DNA of 64,000 bases from JAAXPZ01 sp965215705. GTDB lineage: Bacteria > Campylobacterota > Campylobacteria > Campylobacterales > Sulfurovaceae. Location: positions 248,001-312,000 of the forward strand of contig CBDCEE010000003.1 in assembly GCA_965215705.1 (NCBI GenBank), read 5' to 3'. Positions 25,482 through 33,057 of this stretch are shown here, piece by piece. A model generated the notes under the pieces. That model saw nothing but the letters and a program-made list of their open reading frames with translations. It was not told where the DNA came from and ran no database searches. Positions within the stretch are counted from its first letter, which is position 1. Each line of letters starts with the position of its first letter. A program made the translations under genes and the position numbers.

Positions 25482-25686
25482 AAAACATACCAAAATGGTA
25501 CATGAAGGAAAGTATGCAGCCGAGGTGGAGGTAGAGATCATTGATAGTGAAAATAGCTGGTCACCTTACCTCAGCCTAGATGATGCGCTAAAGCTGGATC
25601 AAGTTCGTCAATTGCTTATAGATGAAAATATCGACAAAGCTAAAACATTGGCAAAAGTCTACATTCTTAAGCCTGTAGCAGCGTAA
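25471..25686 (+). CDS. Putative antitoxin paired with the DUF4258 protein
   Basis: ATG at 25471 follows a strong AAGGAGAAAA ribosome site inside the toxin gene, giving 71 residues. The sequence (HTKMVHEGKYAAEVEVEII, SPYLSLDDALKLDQVRQLL, ENIDKAKTLAKVYIL) matches the short partner proteins typically found after DUF4258 genes: a beta ribbon and two helices. No DNA-binding motif is obvious. Confidence 0.7.
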   Translation: MTHRKHTKMVHEGKYAAEVEVEIIDSENSWSPYLSLDDALKLDQVRQLLIDENIDKAKTLAKVYILKPVAA

Positions 25687-25687
25687 C

Positions 25688-25831
25688 ATGATGAGAGATA
25701 TCAAAAAGATCGCTTCTCTCAAAACTGTGGATCATCTACAAAATAGGGCGGAGAGAAGCTCAATAGATGCAATGATGCATATCATGGACAAGGTTGAGAG
25801 CAGAGAACCTATGGAGCATGATAGGCTTTAA
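25688..25831 (+). CDS. Possible 47-residue third gene of the DUF4258 unit
   Basis: ATG at 25688 comes one base after the antitoxin stop and the frame stays open to TAA at 25829-25831. The product is helical and charged (MMRDIKKIASLKTVDHLQNR ... HIMDKVESREPMEHDRL). No ribosome site is clear, and the length is small, so it may be spurious. Its tight spacing favours a real gene or a remnant of one. Confidence 0.4.
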   Translation: MMRDIKKIASLKTVDHLQNRAERSSIDAMMHIMDKVESREPMEHDRL

Positions 25832-25881
25832 CTCGTAAGTTCGGTATGGTTGAATTGGCGAATATTATTTTGTTTGGATGT

Positions 25882-25976
25882 GTAGGGTGCGTTTGCCAAC
25901 GCACCTTTAATTTGGCATTGCAAGGATACCGATCATCAATCATATTCCTAAAGGTGTGTTGGCAAACACACCCTAC
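25882..25976. repeat. REPIN: two inverted REP-like sequences
   Basis: The left unit 25882-25909 starts GTAGGGTGCGTTTGCCAAC; the right unit 25949-25976 is its reverse complement with two changes. Each unit itself folds into an 8-bp stem with a TGCC/GGCA-type loop, and the pair forms a larger hairpin around a 39-base centre. A related single unit lies at 30613-30640. This is the structure of a REPIN mobilised by a RAYT transposase, which is not in the window. It sits between a toxin-antitoxin unit and a convergent exporter gene. Confidence 0.8.
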
Positions 25977-25990
25977 GGAGAATTGTTTAT

Positions 25991-26626
25991 TTACCTCTCA
26001 CTCATCGCCAACTTCACACCCAACCATATAAACAACGCACCCAACCCACGATCCATCCAGACGGATATCCTGACATTGCGTTTCATGGCGTTGGTGAGTC
26101 TGCCTCCGATGAGGATGAGGGGAGGCTCGATGAAGGCAGCGACTACGATGATCAGTGAACCGTGCAGAAAGAGCTGTGCAGAGACTGATCCAGCACCCGC
26201 CTCAACAAACTGAGGGAGGAAAGAGAGGAAGAAGATCGCTACTTTGGGGTTGAGGATGGAGACGACTACGCCCTGACGGTAGAGACTTGAGAGGCTCTTG
26301 GGGGCTTGGGTTGTGGTAGTTGTGAGGCTCTCGCCTTTGGAGAGGAGGGCTTGGATGCCAAGGAAGATCAGGTAGGCTGCGCCAGCGTATTTGACGATGG
26401 CAAAGGCGGTGGCTGATGTGGCTAGGATAGCAGAGAGCCCCAGGGCAGTGAGGAGTACATGGATGAATGCCCCTGTCCAGATACCAAACATCGCTGCAAA
26501 GCCTGCTTGGATGCCTTTCTTGGCAGTCTGTGCCAGGATAAATGCCATATCGGGCCCTGGTGAGAGATTGAGCAAGATCGCAGCAGTGAAAAAAGTCGCC
26601 CAGTGTGCCAGAGAGTAGTCGAACAA
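25991..26626 (-). CDS. LysE/RhtB-family amino-acid exporter
   Basis: The 211-residue membrane protein has about six hydrophobic segments and the family signature FTAAILLNLSPGPDMAFILAQ near the N-terminus, followed by GFAAMFGIWTGAFIHVLLTA, and NPKVAIFFLSFLPQFV. RhtB-type proteins export amino acids such as homoserine, threonine or leucine; the substrate is not predictable. It follows the nucleotidase gene by two bases. Confidence 0.88.
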   Translation of the reverse strand: MFDYSLAHWATFFTAAILLNLSPGPDMAFILAQTAKKGIQAGFAAMFGIWTGAFIHVLLTALGLSAILATSATAFAIVKYAGAAYLIFLGIQALLSKGESLTTTTTQAPKSLSSLYRQGVVVSILNPKVAIFFLSFLPQFVEAGAGSVSAQLFLHGSLIIVVAAFIEPPLILIGGRLTNAMKRNVRISVWMDRGLGALFIWLGVKLAMSER

Positions 26627-26628
26627 GA

Positions 26629-28401
26629 CTACTCTTTATAACTCTTGATACAGTGCTCTTCTTTAGGCAGTGCTGTGACGCCTTTGCCCTCTTTTTCCAG
26701 TGCTTTGACATACGCGACGAAGCTCATGGCATAGTCAAGGTAGGTATCTGTACCTGGGCGCTCTTTTTGTACCTCTTTGAAGGTTACATAGCCGTCTCGT
26801 CCTTGTGCTGTGTAGCTGTTGGTGACGATGACATAGAGTTTGGACATATCGATCGCTGACCATTTTTTGCTCTTTCTGTCCATGATCTCCAGGTTGAGAA
26901 TACGCTGGCTCTTTGGCAGGGTCATGTCGATGTCGTAGCGTAGTCCATAAGCGTATGGGAATGATCCACTCGATCCGCCGTTGTCTTTGAAGTTGATCAG
27001 GGCATCTTCGAGGACTTGCTTGATCTCGGAGCCTTTCATATCAATCTCGTAGAGGGTATTGGAGAAGGGCAGGAGTGTGTAGGCGGTGTCATAGGTGATC
27101 TTGCCCTCATTGAGAGAGATACGTACACCACCGGCATTTTGGATACAGGCATCGGCTCTGAGGCTGAGATCATAGAAAGACTTGGAGACGATAGGCGCGA
27201 TCTCGCTTCCTAGAGGCATGGACTTGCCGTCGTTGCCATTGTAGTCATGCAGTGGGATACGGATATGCTTGAGTCCTGTGGCAGTACGTCCGATCTTTTT
27301 CTTTTTGAGTTGATCGACCTGCTCTTTGTAGACACTCAGTTTGGACTTGATGTTTTTGTCTTTGGTGACGAGTGAGAGATTGGGAGTCGCATCGATGACG
27401 GAGAGGATGCTGGCTCTAACCGTCTCATTGACATCCACACGCTTTTTCTTGGCATTTTTCTGCTTAAACTTGCTGCCCAGCAGGAGATGTGGAGTACCCT
27501 TACAGCTGGTGACTACACCATTGGCATCAAAATCTACATGCAGTTCACCTACCATTTTTCCGTATTCCCATGCTTGAGCGATACAGATAGGCTTGCCTGT
27601 TTTGTCATTGACCTGTGCTGGGTAGGTGGGTACATTGGATTTGAGTCCTACTGCAGAGAAGTCTCCCATGAGTGTATGTGAGTCTCCATCGATGATAACA
27701 TCGATACCTGAGACCTGAGCAGCAAGTTTGAGATCATGTTTGTAGCCAAAGTGACTGAGTAAGATGATTTTGTTGACCCCTTTGGCTATCAGCTCATCTG
27801 TATACTGTTGTGCTTTTGTTACTTCATCATAGAAGAGGATATCCTCACTAGGCATAGAGGATACCTTGGTCTTCTGTGCAGCCTCTATACCGATGATACC
27901 AACTTTGGCTCCTTGCACCTCCTTGATAATATAAGGTGTCCACTTGCCATCAAGCATAGAGCCTTTTTTAGCTTCTGTATTGGCTGAGATGACAGGAAAC
28001 TTGGCTTGGTCAATAAAGTTTTTGAGTATTTCGTCACCACCATCAAACTCATGGTTACCCAGAGTAAAGGCATCAAAACCAATCTCATTCATCATCTCTA
28101 CATCTGCTTTGCCCTTAAATAGAGTATAGTAGAGTGTACCACTGTTGGCATCTCCAGCGTGCAGGACGAGGGTGTTGGGAGTTCTAAGCTCCTTGATCTT
28201 TGTTGCGACTCTGGCGATACCTCCGACCTTGAGACGTGTTTTGGTCTTGCCGTCGAACTTGAGATCAAGTTTGGCAGGGTTGAGATGTGAATGGTGGTCG
28301 TTGATATGCAGTATTTGTAGTGAGAGTGGTTTGCTCTCCGCGGTGCTTGCATACAGAGTAGTGCTTGCGATCAGTGAGAGACCGAGTAATAACTTTTTCA
28401 T
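26629..28401 (-). CDS. Periplasmic 5'-nucleotidase / UshA-like metallophosphatase
   Basis: The 590-residue protein has a signal peptide (MKKLLLGLSLIASTTLYA) and the metallophosphatase motifs QILHINDHHSHL, VLHAGDANSG, LGNHEFDGGDEIL and ILLSHFGYKHD, with a C-terminal 5'-nucleotidase domain (ADACIQNAGGVR, LLPFSNTLYEIDM, SNSYTAQGRDGY-like region). It probably hydrolyses nucleotides or nucleotide sugars in the periplasm for phosphate or nucleoside salvage. SoxB of sulfur oxidisers shares the fold, but the surroundings have no sox genes, so UshA-like is preferred. Confidence 0.85.
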   Translation of the reverse strand: MKKLLLGLSLIASTTLYASTAESKPLSLQILHINDHHSHLNPAKLDLKFDGKTKTRLKVGGIARVATKIKELRTPNTLVLHAGDANSGTLYYTLFKGKADVEMMNEIGFDAFTLGNHEFDGGDEILKNFIDQAKFPVISANTEAKKGSMLDGKWTPYIIKEVQGAKVGIIGIEAAQKTKVSSMPSEDILFYDEVTKAQQYTDELIAKGVNKIILLSHFGYKHDLKLAAQVSGIDVIIDGDSHTLMGDFSAVGLKSNVPTYPAQVNDKTGKPICIAQAWEYGKMVGELHVDFDANGVVTSCKGTPHLLLGSKFKQKNAKKKRVDVNETVRASILSVIDATPNLSLVTKDKNIKSKLSVYKEQVDQLKKKKIGRTATGLKHIRIPLHDYNGNDGKSMPLGSEIAPIVSKSFYDLSLRADACIQNAGGVRISLNEGKITYDTAYTLLPFSNTLYEIDMKGSEIKQVLEDALINFKDNGGSSGSFPYAYGLRYDIDMTLPKSQRILNLEIMDRKSKKWSAIDMSKLYVIVTNSYTAQGRDGYVTFKEVQKERPGTDTYLDYAMSFVAYVKALEKEGKGVTALPKEEHCIKSYKE

Positions 28402-28616
28402 GTTTCCTCCAATAATAGTATAACGGTGATTATACCATACTTTATAAGAGAATTTTTAGTTTTTCATGTTATACTTCTGTCACTTAGATTTCGAACAGGC
28501 TCATGGAGTGAGCAGACAAAAAAAGGTCGAAACACCCTGCCAGAAAAGCCAATCTACAACTTTGTCATTTTCCCACTATATCAATTTAAGTAATATTTAT
28601 ATTTATGGAGAACAGG

Positions 28617-29717
28617 ATGAAAAAAAATCTACTACTTGGATTGGGTGCAGCGGCACTCTTGGCGACACAAACGATGGCAGCAGATGCTGTGAGACGATTC
28701 AAAGTCCACTATAGCTTTGATATCCAATATGACCAGAAAATCTATCCCGCGAGACTCTGGAATCCTATGCCCTATAACAGTAGCTACCAACAGGTCAAAA
28801 AGCTCACGTTTACTGGCAATTATGATCATGCCAATCTCAACCGTAACAATGCCTATGATGTGGATATCCTCTATACCGACTGGGCAAAGTCTGAGAAGCC
28901 AAAAAAGATCGATATCGAGATACTCATTGAGACCAAAGAGCACTCTGTGCCATTAGAAGTGATCCAAAAAGCAAGTATCCAGAACCTACCACTGCCAGAA
29001 TCGGTCAAAGTCTATCTCAAGCCGACAGGGCATATCCCCACCAATGGGATTATCAAAGGATTGGCAGATCGTATTACGCAGGGAAAAACAGACCGCTTTG
29101 AAAAGGTCAAGGCGATCTACTACTGGTGTACCTCGCATACCTTTCGTGACAGTAAAATCATCGGATGTGGTACAGGTGATGTAGGTAAGATGGTGACACA
29201 AAAAGAGGTTGAAGATGCGTATAAAAATGGCTACTATGGTGGTAAATGTACGGATCTTAGTTCTCTGTTTACTGCACTTGCTCGTGCAGCTGGGATTCCT
29301 ACGCGTGAGGTATTTGGTATCCGTCTAGGAAAGAGCCATTTTTCCAAAGCATTGGGTAAGAGTGATGAGAAGGGATTGGCAACGATCAGCACTTGGCAGC
29401 ACTGTAGAGCGGAGTACTATATCCCTGGTGCTGGCTGGATACCAACAGATCCTGCAGATATCACCAAGCTAGAGCTCATAGAAGGGCTCAAGCACACTGA
29501 CCCTAAAGTACAAGAGCTCAATGAGAAGTACCTTCATAGCTGGGAGATGAACTGGGTAGGCTTCAACTACGGCAGGGATTTTGTCCTCTCTCCTAAGCCT
29601 GAGCAGTTTCCGATCAATATGCTGGGCTATCCCTATGGTGAAGTAGAGGAGGATGTACTCAACTATTATGATCCAAAGGAATTTGGATTTACCATCACCT
29701 CTCAAGAGATCAAATAG
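28617..29717 (+). CDS. Exported transglutaminase-like cysteine protease-fold protein
   Basis: ATG 28617 (366 residues) is preferred to ATG 28605 because GGAG lies between them. Residues 1-21 are a signal peptide. The transglutaminase core has a possible catalytic triad: Cys in YYGGKCTDLSSLFTALARAAG, His in TWQHCRAEYYIPG, Asp in WIPTDPAD. Such domains act as peptidases, amidases or cross-linkers. The gene ends two bases before the TusA-MerT fusion and is probably in the same operon, which is an unexplained association. Confidence 0.8.
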   Translation: MKKNLLLGLGAAALLATQTMAADAVRRFKVHYSFDIQYDQKIYPARLWNPMPYNSSYQQVKKLTFTGNYDHANLNRNNAYDVDILYTDWAKSEKPKKIDIEILIETKEHSVPLEVIQKASIQNLPLPESVKVYLKPTGHIPTNGIIKGLADRITQGKTDRFEKVKAIYYWCTSHTFRDSKIIGCGTGDVGKMVTQKEVEDAYKNGYYGGKCTDLSSLFTALARAAGIPTREVFGIRLGKSHFSKALGKSDEKGLATISTWQHCRAEYYIPGAGWIPTDPADITKLELIEGLKHTDPKVQELNEKYLHSWEMNWVGFNYGRDFVLSPKPEQFPINMLGYPYGEVEEDVLNYYDPKEFGFTITSQEIK

Positions 29718-29719
29718 GT

Positions 29720-30313
29720 ATGACACAGACACTTGACTGCCGTGATATGGCATGTCCAGAGCCAGTCCTACGTACGAAGGATGCGCTAGAGCAGATAAAA
29801 GAAGGGGTACTGGATATCCAGCTCAACTCCTTCTCCTCTATCCAAAATATCAAGAGGTATGCCAAAAACAATGGGCTCTATTGTGAAGAGAAGAAAGAGG
29901 GAAAAATGACGGTGATCTCTATCGTCAAGGGCTATGAGTGTGAAGTAGAGCAGGGAAGTGATGTACCTCAGACGAGCCAAAAGTCCTTTTGGGCACTGAT
30001 TGCAGGATCGATTGTCACGGCACTACTGGCGAGTACCTGTTGTATCGCACCACTGCTGTTTCTAGTCTTTGGCGTGAGTGCGAGCAGTATTGGATTTTTG
30101 AGTGTATTTGCTCCCTACCATGATCTTTTTTCGCTGATGGCGGTAGGTGTGATAGGGTATCTGTGGTATCATTACTTCAGAGTGATACGCAAGATGATCG
30201 TTTGTGAGGGGTGGATATGTAAGTATTATCTACTCTACCTCTCGATCGGTACGGTGTTGGTGGCGATCCTGCTGAGCTATCAGTACTGGGTTGTTTATCT
30301 GATAGGAGAATAA
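29720..30313 (+). CDS. TusA-like domain fused to a MerT-like membrane transporter
   Basis: This is a 197-residue fusion. Residues 1-75 are a TusA/SirA/YedF sulfur-carrier domain with the CPxP motif (C12-P-E-P15) that carries persulfide or selenide in relatives. Residues 90-197 are three to four transmembrane helices with MerT features: LLASTCCIAPLLFLVFGVSAS, in which C107-C108 matches the metal-binding vicinal pair of mercuric transporters. MerP and selD follow. YedF-type TusA proteins and FdhU in Campylobacter are linked to selenium supply, so a role in importing or handing over selenium (or sulfur) to SelD is likely but unproven. Mercury transport is the alternative; no merA or merR is present. 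Confidence 0.8.
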   Translation: MTQTLDCRDMACPEPVLRTKDALEQIKEGVLDIQLNSFSSIQNIKRYAKNNGLYCEEKKEGKMTVISIVKGYECEVEQGSDVPQTSQKSFWALIAGSIVTALLASTCCIAPLLFLVFGVSASSIGFLSVFAPYHDLFSLMAVGVIGYLWYHYFRVIRKMIVCEGWICKYYLLYLSIGTVLVAILLSYQYWVVYLIGE

Positions 30314-30314
30314 T

Positions 30315-30581
30315 ATGAAATTATTGATAACAATGTTACTGTGTGCAGGATATAGCTATGGTGCCCCCAAAACCATTGAAATCAAAGTAGAGGGCATGAC
30401 CTGCCCACTTTGTACTATGACTATCAAAAAGAATCTCAAAAAGCAGGCAGGTGTACTCAAAGCCAAGATCAAACTCAATACCAACACCGCTACAGTTACC
30501 TATGAGGAGAACAATATCTCTCAAGAAAAACTTATCAGAGCGATCGAAGAGGTAGGCTATAAAGGTGAGATTACACCATAA
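30315..30581 (+). CDS. MerP-like periplasmic heavy-metal-associated (HMA) protein
   Basis: The 88-residue protein has a signal peptide (MKLLITMLLCAGYSYGA) and an HMA domain with VEGMTCPLCTMTIKKNL (C30-P-L-C33), then KIKLNTNTATVTYEENN and AIEEVGYKGEI. MerP binds metal ions in the periplasm and hands them to the vicinal cysteines of MerT. It starts one base after the TusA-MerT gene. In this context the cargo could be a selenium species rather than Hg, an inference from the neighbour selD. Confidence 0.85.
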   Translation: MKLLITMLLCAGYSYGAPKTIEIKVEGMTCPLCTMTIKKNLKKQAGVLKAKIKLNTNTATVTYEENNISQEKLIRAIEEVGYKGEITP

Positions 30582-30612
30582 TTGGCTGTGGACGCGTGTC
30601 ATGTATGGTGAG

Positions 30613-30640
30613 TAAAGGTGTGTTAGTAAACACACCCTTG
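30613..30640. repeat. Single REP-like unit upstream of selD
   Basis: This 28-base sequence matches the right-hand unit of the REPIN at 25949-25976 at 24 of 28 positions. It folds into GGTGTGTT-AGTA-AACACACC (30617-30636), an 8-bp stem 47 bases before selD. The hairpin could affect read-through from the merP gene to selD. Confidence 0.7.
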
Positions 30641-30682
30641 TATCCATTAGCTCGTCCAAATAAAATAAGAGAAAGGAAAATG

Positions 30683-31735
30683 ATGTTCGCATTTGGTACC
30701 AAACCCAAAATAGACCATAAACTGACCAAGTATGTCAAAGCCGCAGGCTGAGCTGCCAAATTGGCTCCGGGGGAGCTAGACAAAGTAATAGGCAAGCTAG
30801 ACTGTACTAATGACAATTTGATCGTAGGTATCGAGGGTAGCGAAGATGCTACCGTATATAGAATAGATGACAATAAAGCACTGGTACAGACCGTCGATCT
30901 CATCACCCCAGTGGTGGATGATCCTTACCTCTATGGGCAGATCGCTGCGGCGAATAGCCTCAGTGATATCTTTGCAATGGGAGCGGATGTGGTGACCGCG
31001 ATGAACATCATGGGGTTTGATGGTGCCAATCATCCCAAAGAGGTGCTCGGAGAGATCCTCGCAGGTGGTCAATCCAAGATCGCTGAGTGTGGTGGTGTGA
31101 TCGCTGGTGGGCATACTATCGAGACTCCTGAGATGCTTTATGGGCTCAGTGTAAGCGGATTTGTCCATCCAGAGCGTATCTATCGTAATAACACTCCGCG
31201 AGAGGGAGATGTGCTTCTGCTCACCAAGCCATTGGGGATGGGAGTACTTACCACTGCGATCAAAGCGGATAAACTGGAGAGATCAGCTATCACCAGAGTG
31301 GCGGCGATCCTTGCCCAGCTCAACCAAAAGGCTTCACTCACAATGCGGCAGTTTGATGTGAGTGCCTGTACGGATATTACAGGGTTTGGGCTGGCTGGCC
31401 ATGCCTATGAGATGAGTGGCGGTAGGTATACCATGCAGTTTGACTATGATGCCCTGCCTTTTGTACCTGAGGCATTGCCCCTGGCAAGAGAGTGTATTGT
31501 GCCTGGTGGTTCCTATGCCAATCAGGCCTATCTAGAGCCGATGACCGCCTTTGAAGCGAAGGAGGGGGATGATATCCTCTTTTACGATGCGCAGACCAGT
31601 GGCGGGTTGCTGATGGCAGTCTCAGAGGCAGATGCATTTATACTTCAACAACAGCTGATTGCAGAAGGGTATGAACATACAGCGATTATTGGGAAAGTGC
31701 TTTCCTTGCATGACAAAGCACTGATCGTGAGCTAA
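30683..31735 (+). CDS. selD: Selenide, water dikinase SelD, selenocysteine-containing
   Basis: SelD makes selenophosphate from selenide and ATP, the selenium donor for SelA. The frame from ATG 30683 (AAAGGA; a second ATG lies at 30680) runs through an in-frame TGA at 30749-30751 to TAA at 31733-31735: 350 residues with Sec at 23 in KAAG-U-AAKLAPGEL, where other SelD proteins have Cys or Sec. Other motifs: VQTVDLITPVVDDPYLYGQIAA, MGADVVTAMNI, GGHTIETPE, DITGFGLAGHAYEM. The enzyme needs its own product for synthesis. It is followed by a HAD gene four bases later. Confidence 0.95.
30749..30777 (+). promoter_or_regulatory. Sec codon and SECIS element of selD
   Basis: After TGA 30749-30751, GGCTCC (30763-30768) pairs with GGAGCT (30772-30777), one G-U pair. 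The loop GGG (30769-30771) places GG 19-20 bases after the TGA, as in the fdhA element and in E. coli fdhF. Confidence 0.75.
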
Positions 31736-31739
31736 GCAG

Positions 31740-32210
31740 ATGCAGAAGATAGCTATCCCTCACTATGCTGACCTACAGATCGCCCATGTCGTACTGGACT
31801 ACAATGGCACACTGGCAAGCAACGGCATCATCTCTGAAGAGACCAGACGGGTACTGCATCAGCTTACAAAGCTGTACCATGTCTATGTGATCACTGCCGA
31901 TACATTTGGTACGGTCAAAGAGGAGCTCGAGACGTTTGATCTTGAGGTGATCGTACTCAGTAGTGAGGATCACACAGCTGAAAAAGCCCAACTCATCGAA
32001 CGATTGGGTACAGAGCAGACTGCAGCCATGGGCAATGGCAACAATGACCGCTTGATGCTGGAGTCTGCTGCACTCTCTGTTGCATTGATGGGAAGTGAAG
32101 GGTGCGCAGTAGAAACAATGCACACCGCGGATATTCTCTGTGGCAATATTGTCGATGCAATAGAGCTGCTGATTTATCCTAAACGATTGGTGGCAACGCT
32201 GCGGAGATAA
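31740..32210 (+). CDS. HAD-superfamily protein, soluble P-type-ATPase-like
   Basis: The 156-residue protein shows HAD motif I VVLDYNGTLAS (D20, N22 where most phosphatases have a second Asp), motif II VITADT, a conserved Lys in AEKAQLIERLG and motif IV AMGNGNNDRLML. It matches the small 'soluble P-type ATPase' group (COG4087-like). The Asn at the acid-base position is usual for that group and suggests no ordinary phosphatase activity. It follows selD by four bases; its function in selenium metabolism, if any, is not known. Confidence 0.8.
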   Translation: MQKIAIPHYADLQIAHVVLDYNGTLASNGIISEETRRVLHQLTKLYHVYVITADTFGTVKEELETFDLEVIVLSSEDHTAEKAQLIERLGTEQTAAMGNGNNDRLMLESAALSVALMGSEGCAVETMHTADILCGNIVDAIELLIYPKRLVATLRR

Positions 32211-32216
32211 TAGTCT

Positions 32217-32936
32217 CTATTTTTGCTTACTGATCCACTGAGTGATACCATCTAGCTGCTTTGGGGACAGGGTAGGGTAGGCTTTCATTGGTGTATAGAA
32301 TCCCTTCCATTTTCCTTTGCTGCCGTGCTGGATACTCTCTTTGATCTGACGGATACCCTCTTTAGCATATTTTTGACTTATCTGTGTAAAGGTAGGAGCC
32401 AGTTTGCCATTGCCATTGAGATGACAGTATTTGCAGTCATAGCCCTCAAGAACCTGTTGATAGGGTGGCAGGGAAGCGATGCGGTTTCTTTCCTGTGTGA
32501 TCTTGAGCATAGTCATCTGGTCATATTGCTGATAGATATATGCAGCGATCGCTCCGATCTCTTCATAACTGACATTACCCTCCTGTGAAGGCATCAGCCC
32601 ATACTGTGCCAGACTCTTTTCATCGCAGTAGGAGATTTCTTTGCTTGGATGCAGGACATAGGTCTGCAGAAAGGAGATGAACTTCTGTCTGTTCTCGGTA
32701 TCGGTGTCACTTTTGATCCAGTCTTTGAGATGGACAGTGATGGTGTACATAGGTGGGGCTTTTTCGTCTTCACTGGTATGTGGTGGCATATGGAGATCGT
32801 GACAGGAGGCGCACTTGCTTTCCACAAGGGCTTTAGCATCGTATTGTATCTGTGGTTTTTTGGCCTCTTTTGGCTCTTCACAGCCGGTAACTGTGAGGAG
32901 TATATAGAGTATGAGAAATGTAATTCTGAGAAACAT
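32217..32936 (-). CDS. Diheme cytochrome c lipoprotein
   Basis: The 239-residue protein has a lipoprotein signal (LLTVTGC lipobox near residue 19) and two haem c sites: CASCH with downstream MPP, and CKYCH with later Met ligands (YTPMKAYPTL). The first domain shares the YGLMPSQEG segment and overall pattern with the cytochrome at 34901-35467, so the two are related. Placed in the periplasm or outer face of a membrane, it likely transfers electrons to a terminal oxidase or reductase. Its 5' region carries a Fur-box-like sequence (ATTGAGAATCATTATTAT at 32951-32968). Confidence 0.88.
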   Translation of the reverse strand: MFLRITFLILYILLTVTGCEEPKEAKKPQIQYDAKALVESKCASCHDLHMPPHTSEDEKAPPMYTITVHLKDWIKSDTDTENRQKFISFLQTYVLHPSKEISYCDEKSLAQYGLMPSQEGNVSYEEIGAIAAYIYQQYDQMTMLKITQERNRIASLPPYQQVLEGYDCKYCHLNGNGKLAPTFTQISQKYAKEGIRQIKESIQHGSKGKWKGFYTPMKAYPTLSPKQLDGITQWISKQK

Positions 32937-32950
32937 CGGTATCCTTTTAT

Positions 32951-32989
32951 ATTGAGAATCATTATTATATCTACTTTCTATTAGAAAGT
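32951..32989. promoter_or_regulatory. Fur-box-like site and 17-base palindrome between divergent genes
   Basis: ATTGAGAATCATTATTAT (32951-32968) resembles a Fur box for the cytochrome gene. A perfect palindrome ACTTTCTA-T-TAGAAAGT lies at 32973-32989, two bases upstream of the -35 box of the divergent NifX-like gene. It is a good candidate operator for an unknown regulator. Confidence 0.5.
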
Positions 32990-32990
32990 C

Positions 32991-33043
32991 TTGACATAAG
33001 CTTATAAAAAAGATAAGATATCATTATATTGATAATAATTATC
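32991..33043 (+). promoter_or_regulatory. Promoter with Fur-box-like palindrome for the NifX-like gene
   Basis: TTGACA (32991-32996) and TAAGAT (33014-33019) are 17 bases apart. The perfect palindrome GATAATAATTATC at 33031-33043 matches the core of Fur boxes and lies between the promoter and the ribosome site (AGGAG). Iron-responsive repression is likely. Confidence 0.6.
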
Positions 33044-33057
33044 AGGAGAAGAAAAAA

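Noticed and set aside
25104..25541. Long minus-strand ORF covering the DUF4258 gene
   Set aside because: The plus-strand gene has a recognisable domain, ribosome site and promoter; the minus-strand product is a low-complexity shadow.
26629..28401. SoxB thiosulfohydrolase
   Set aside because: It shares the metallophosphatase fold, but no other sox genes are near and the motifs fit periplasmic 5'-nucleotidase better.
28717..29700. mer operon for mercury resistance
   Set aside because: MerT-like and MerP-like genes are present, but there is no mercuric reductase or MerR, and the MerT part is fused to TusA beside selD.
30749..30751. In-frame TGA in selD as a frameshift or late start
   Set aside because: The codon matches the known Cys/Sec site of SelD, and the sequence before it has a ribosome site and the normal SelD N-terminus.
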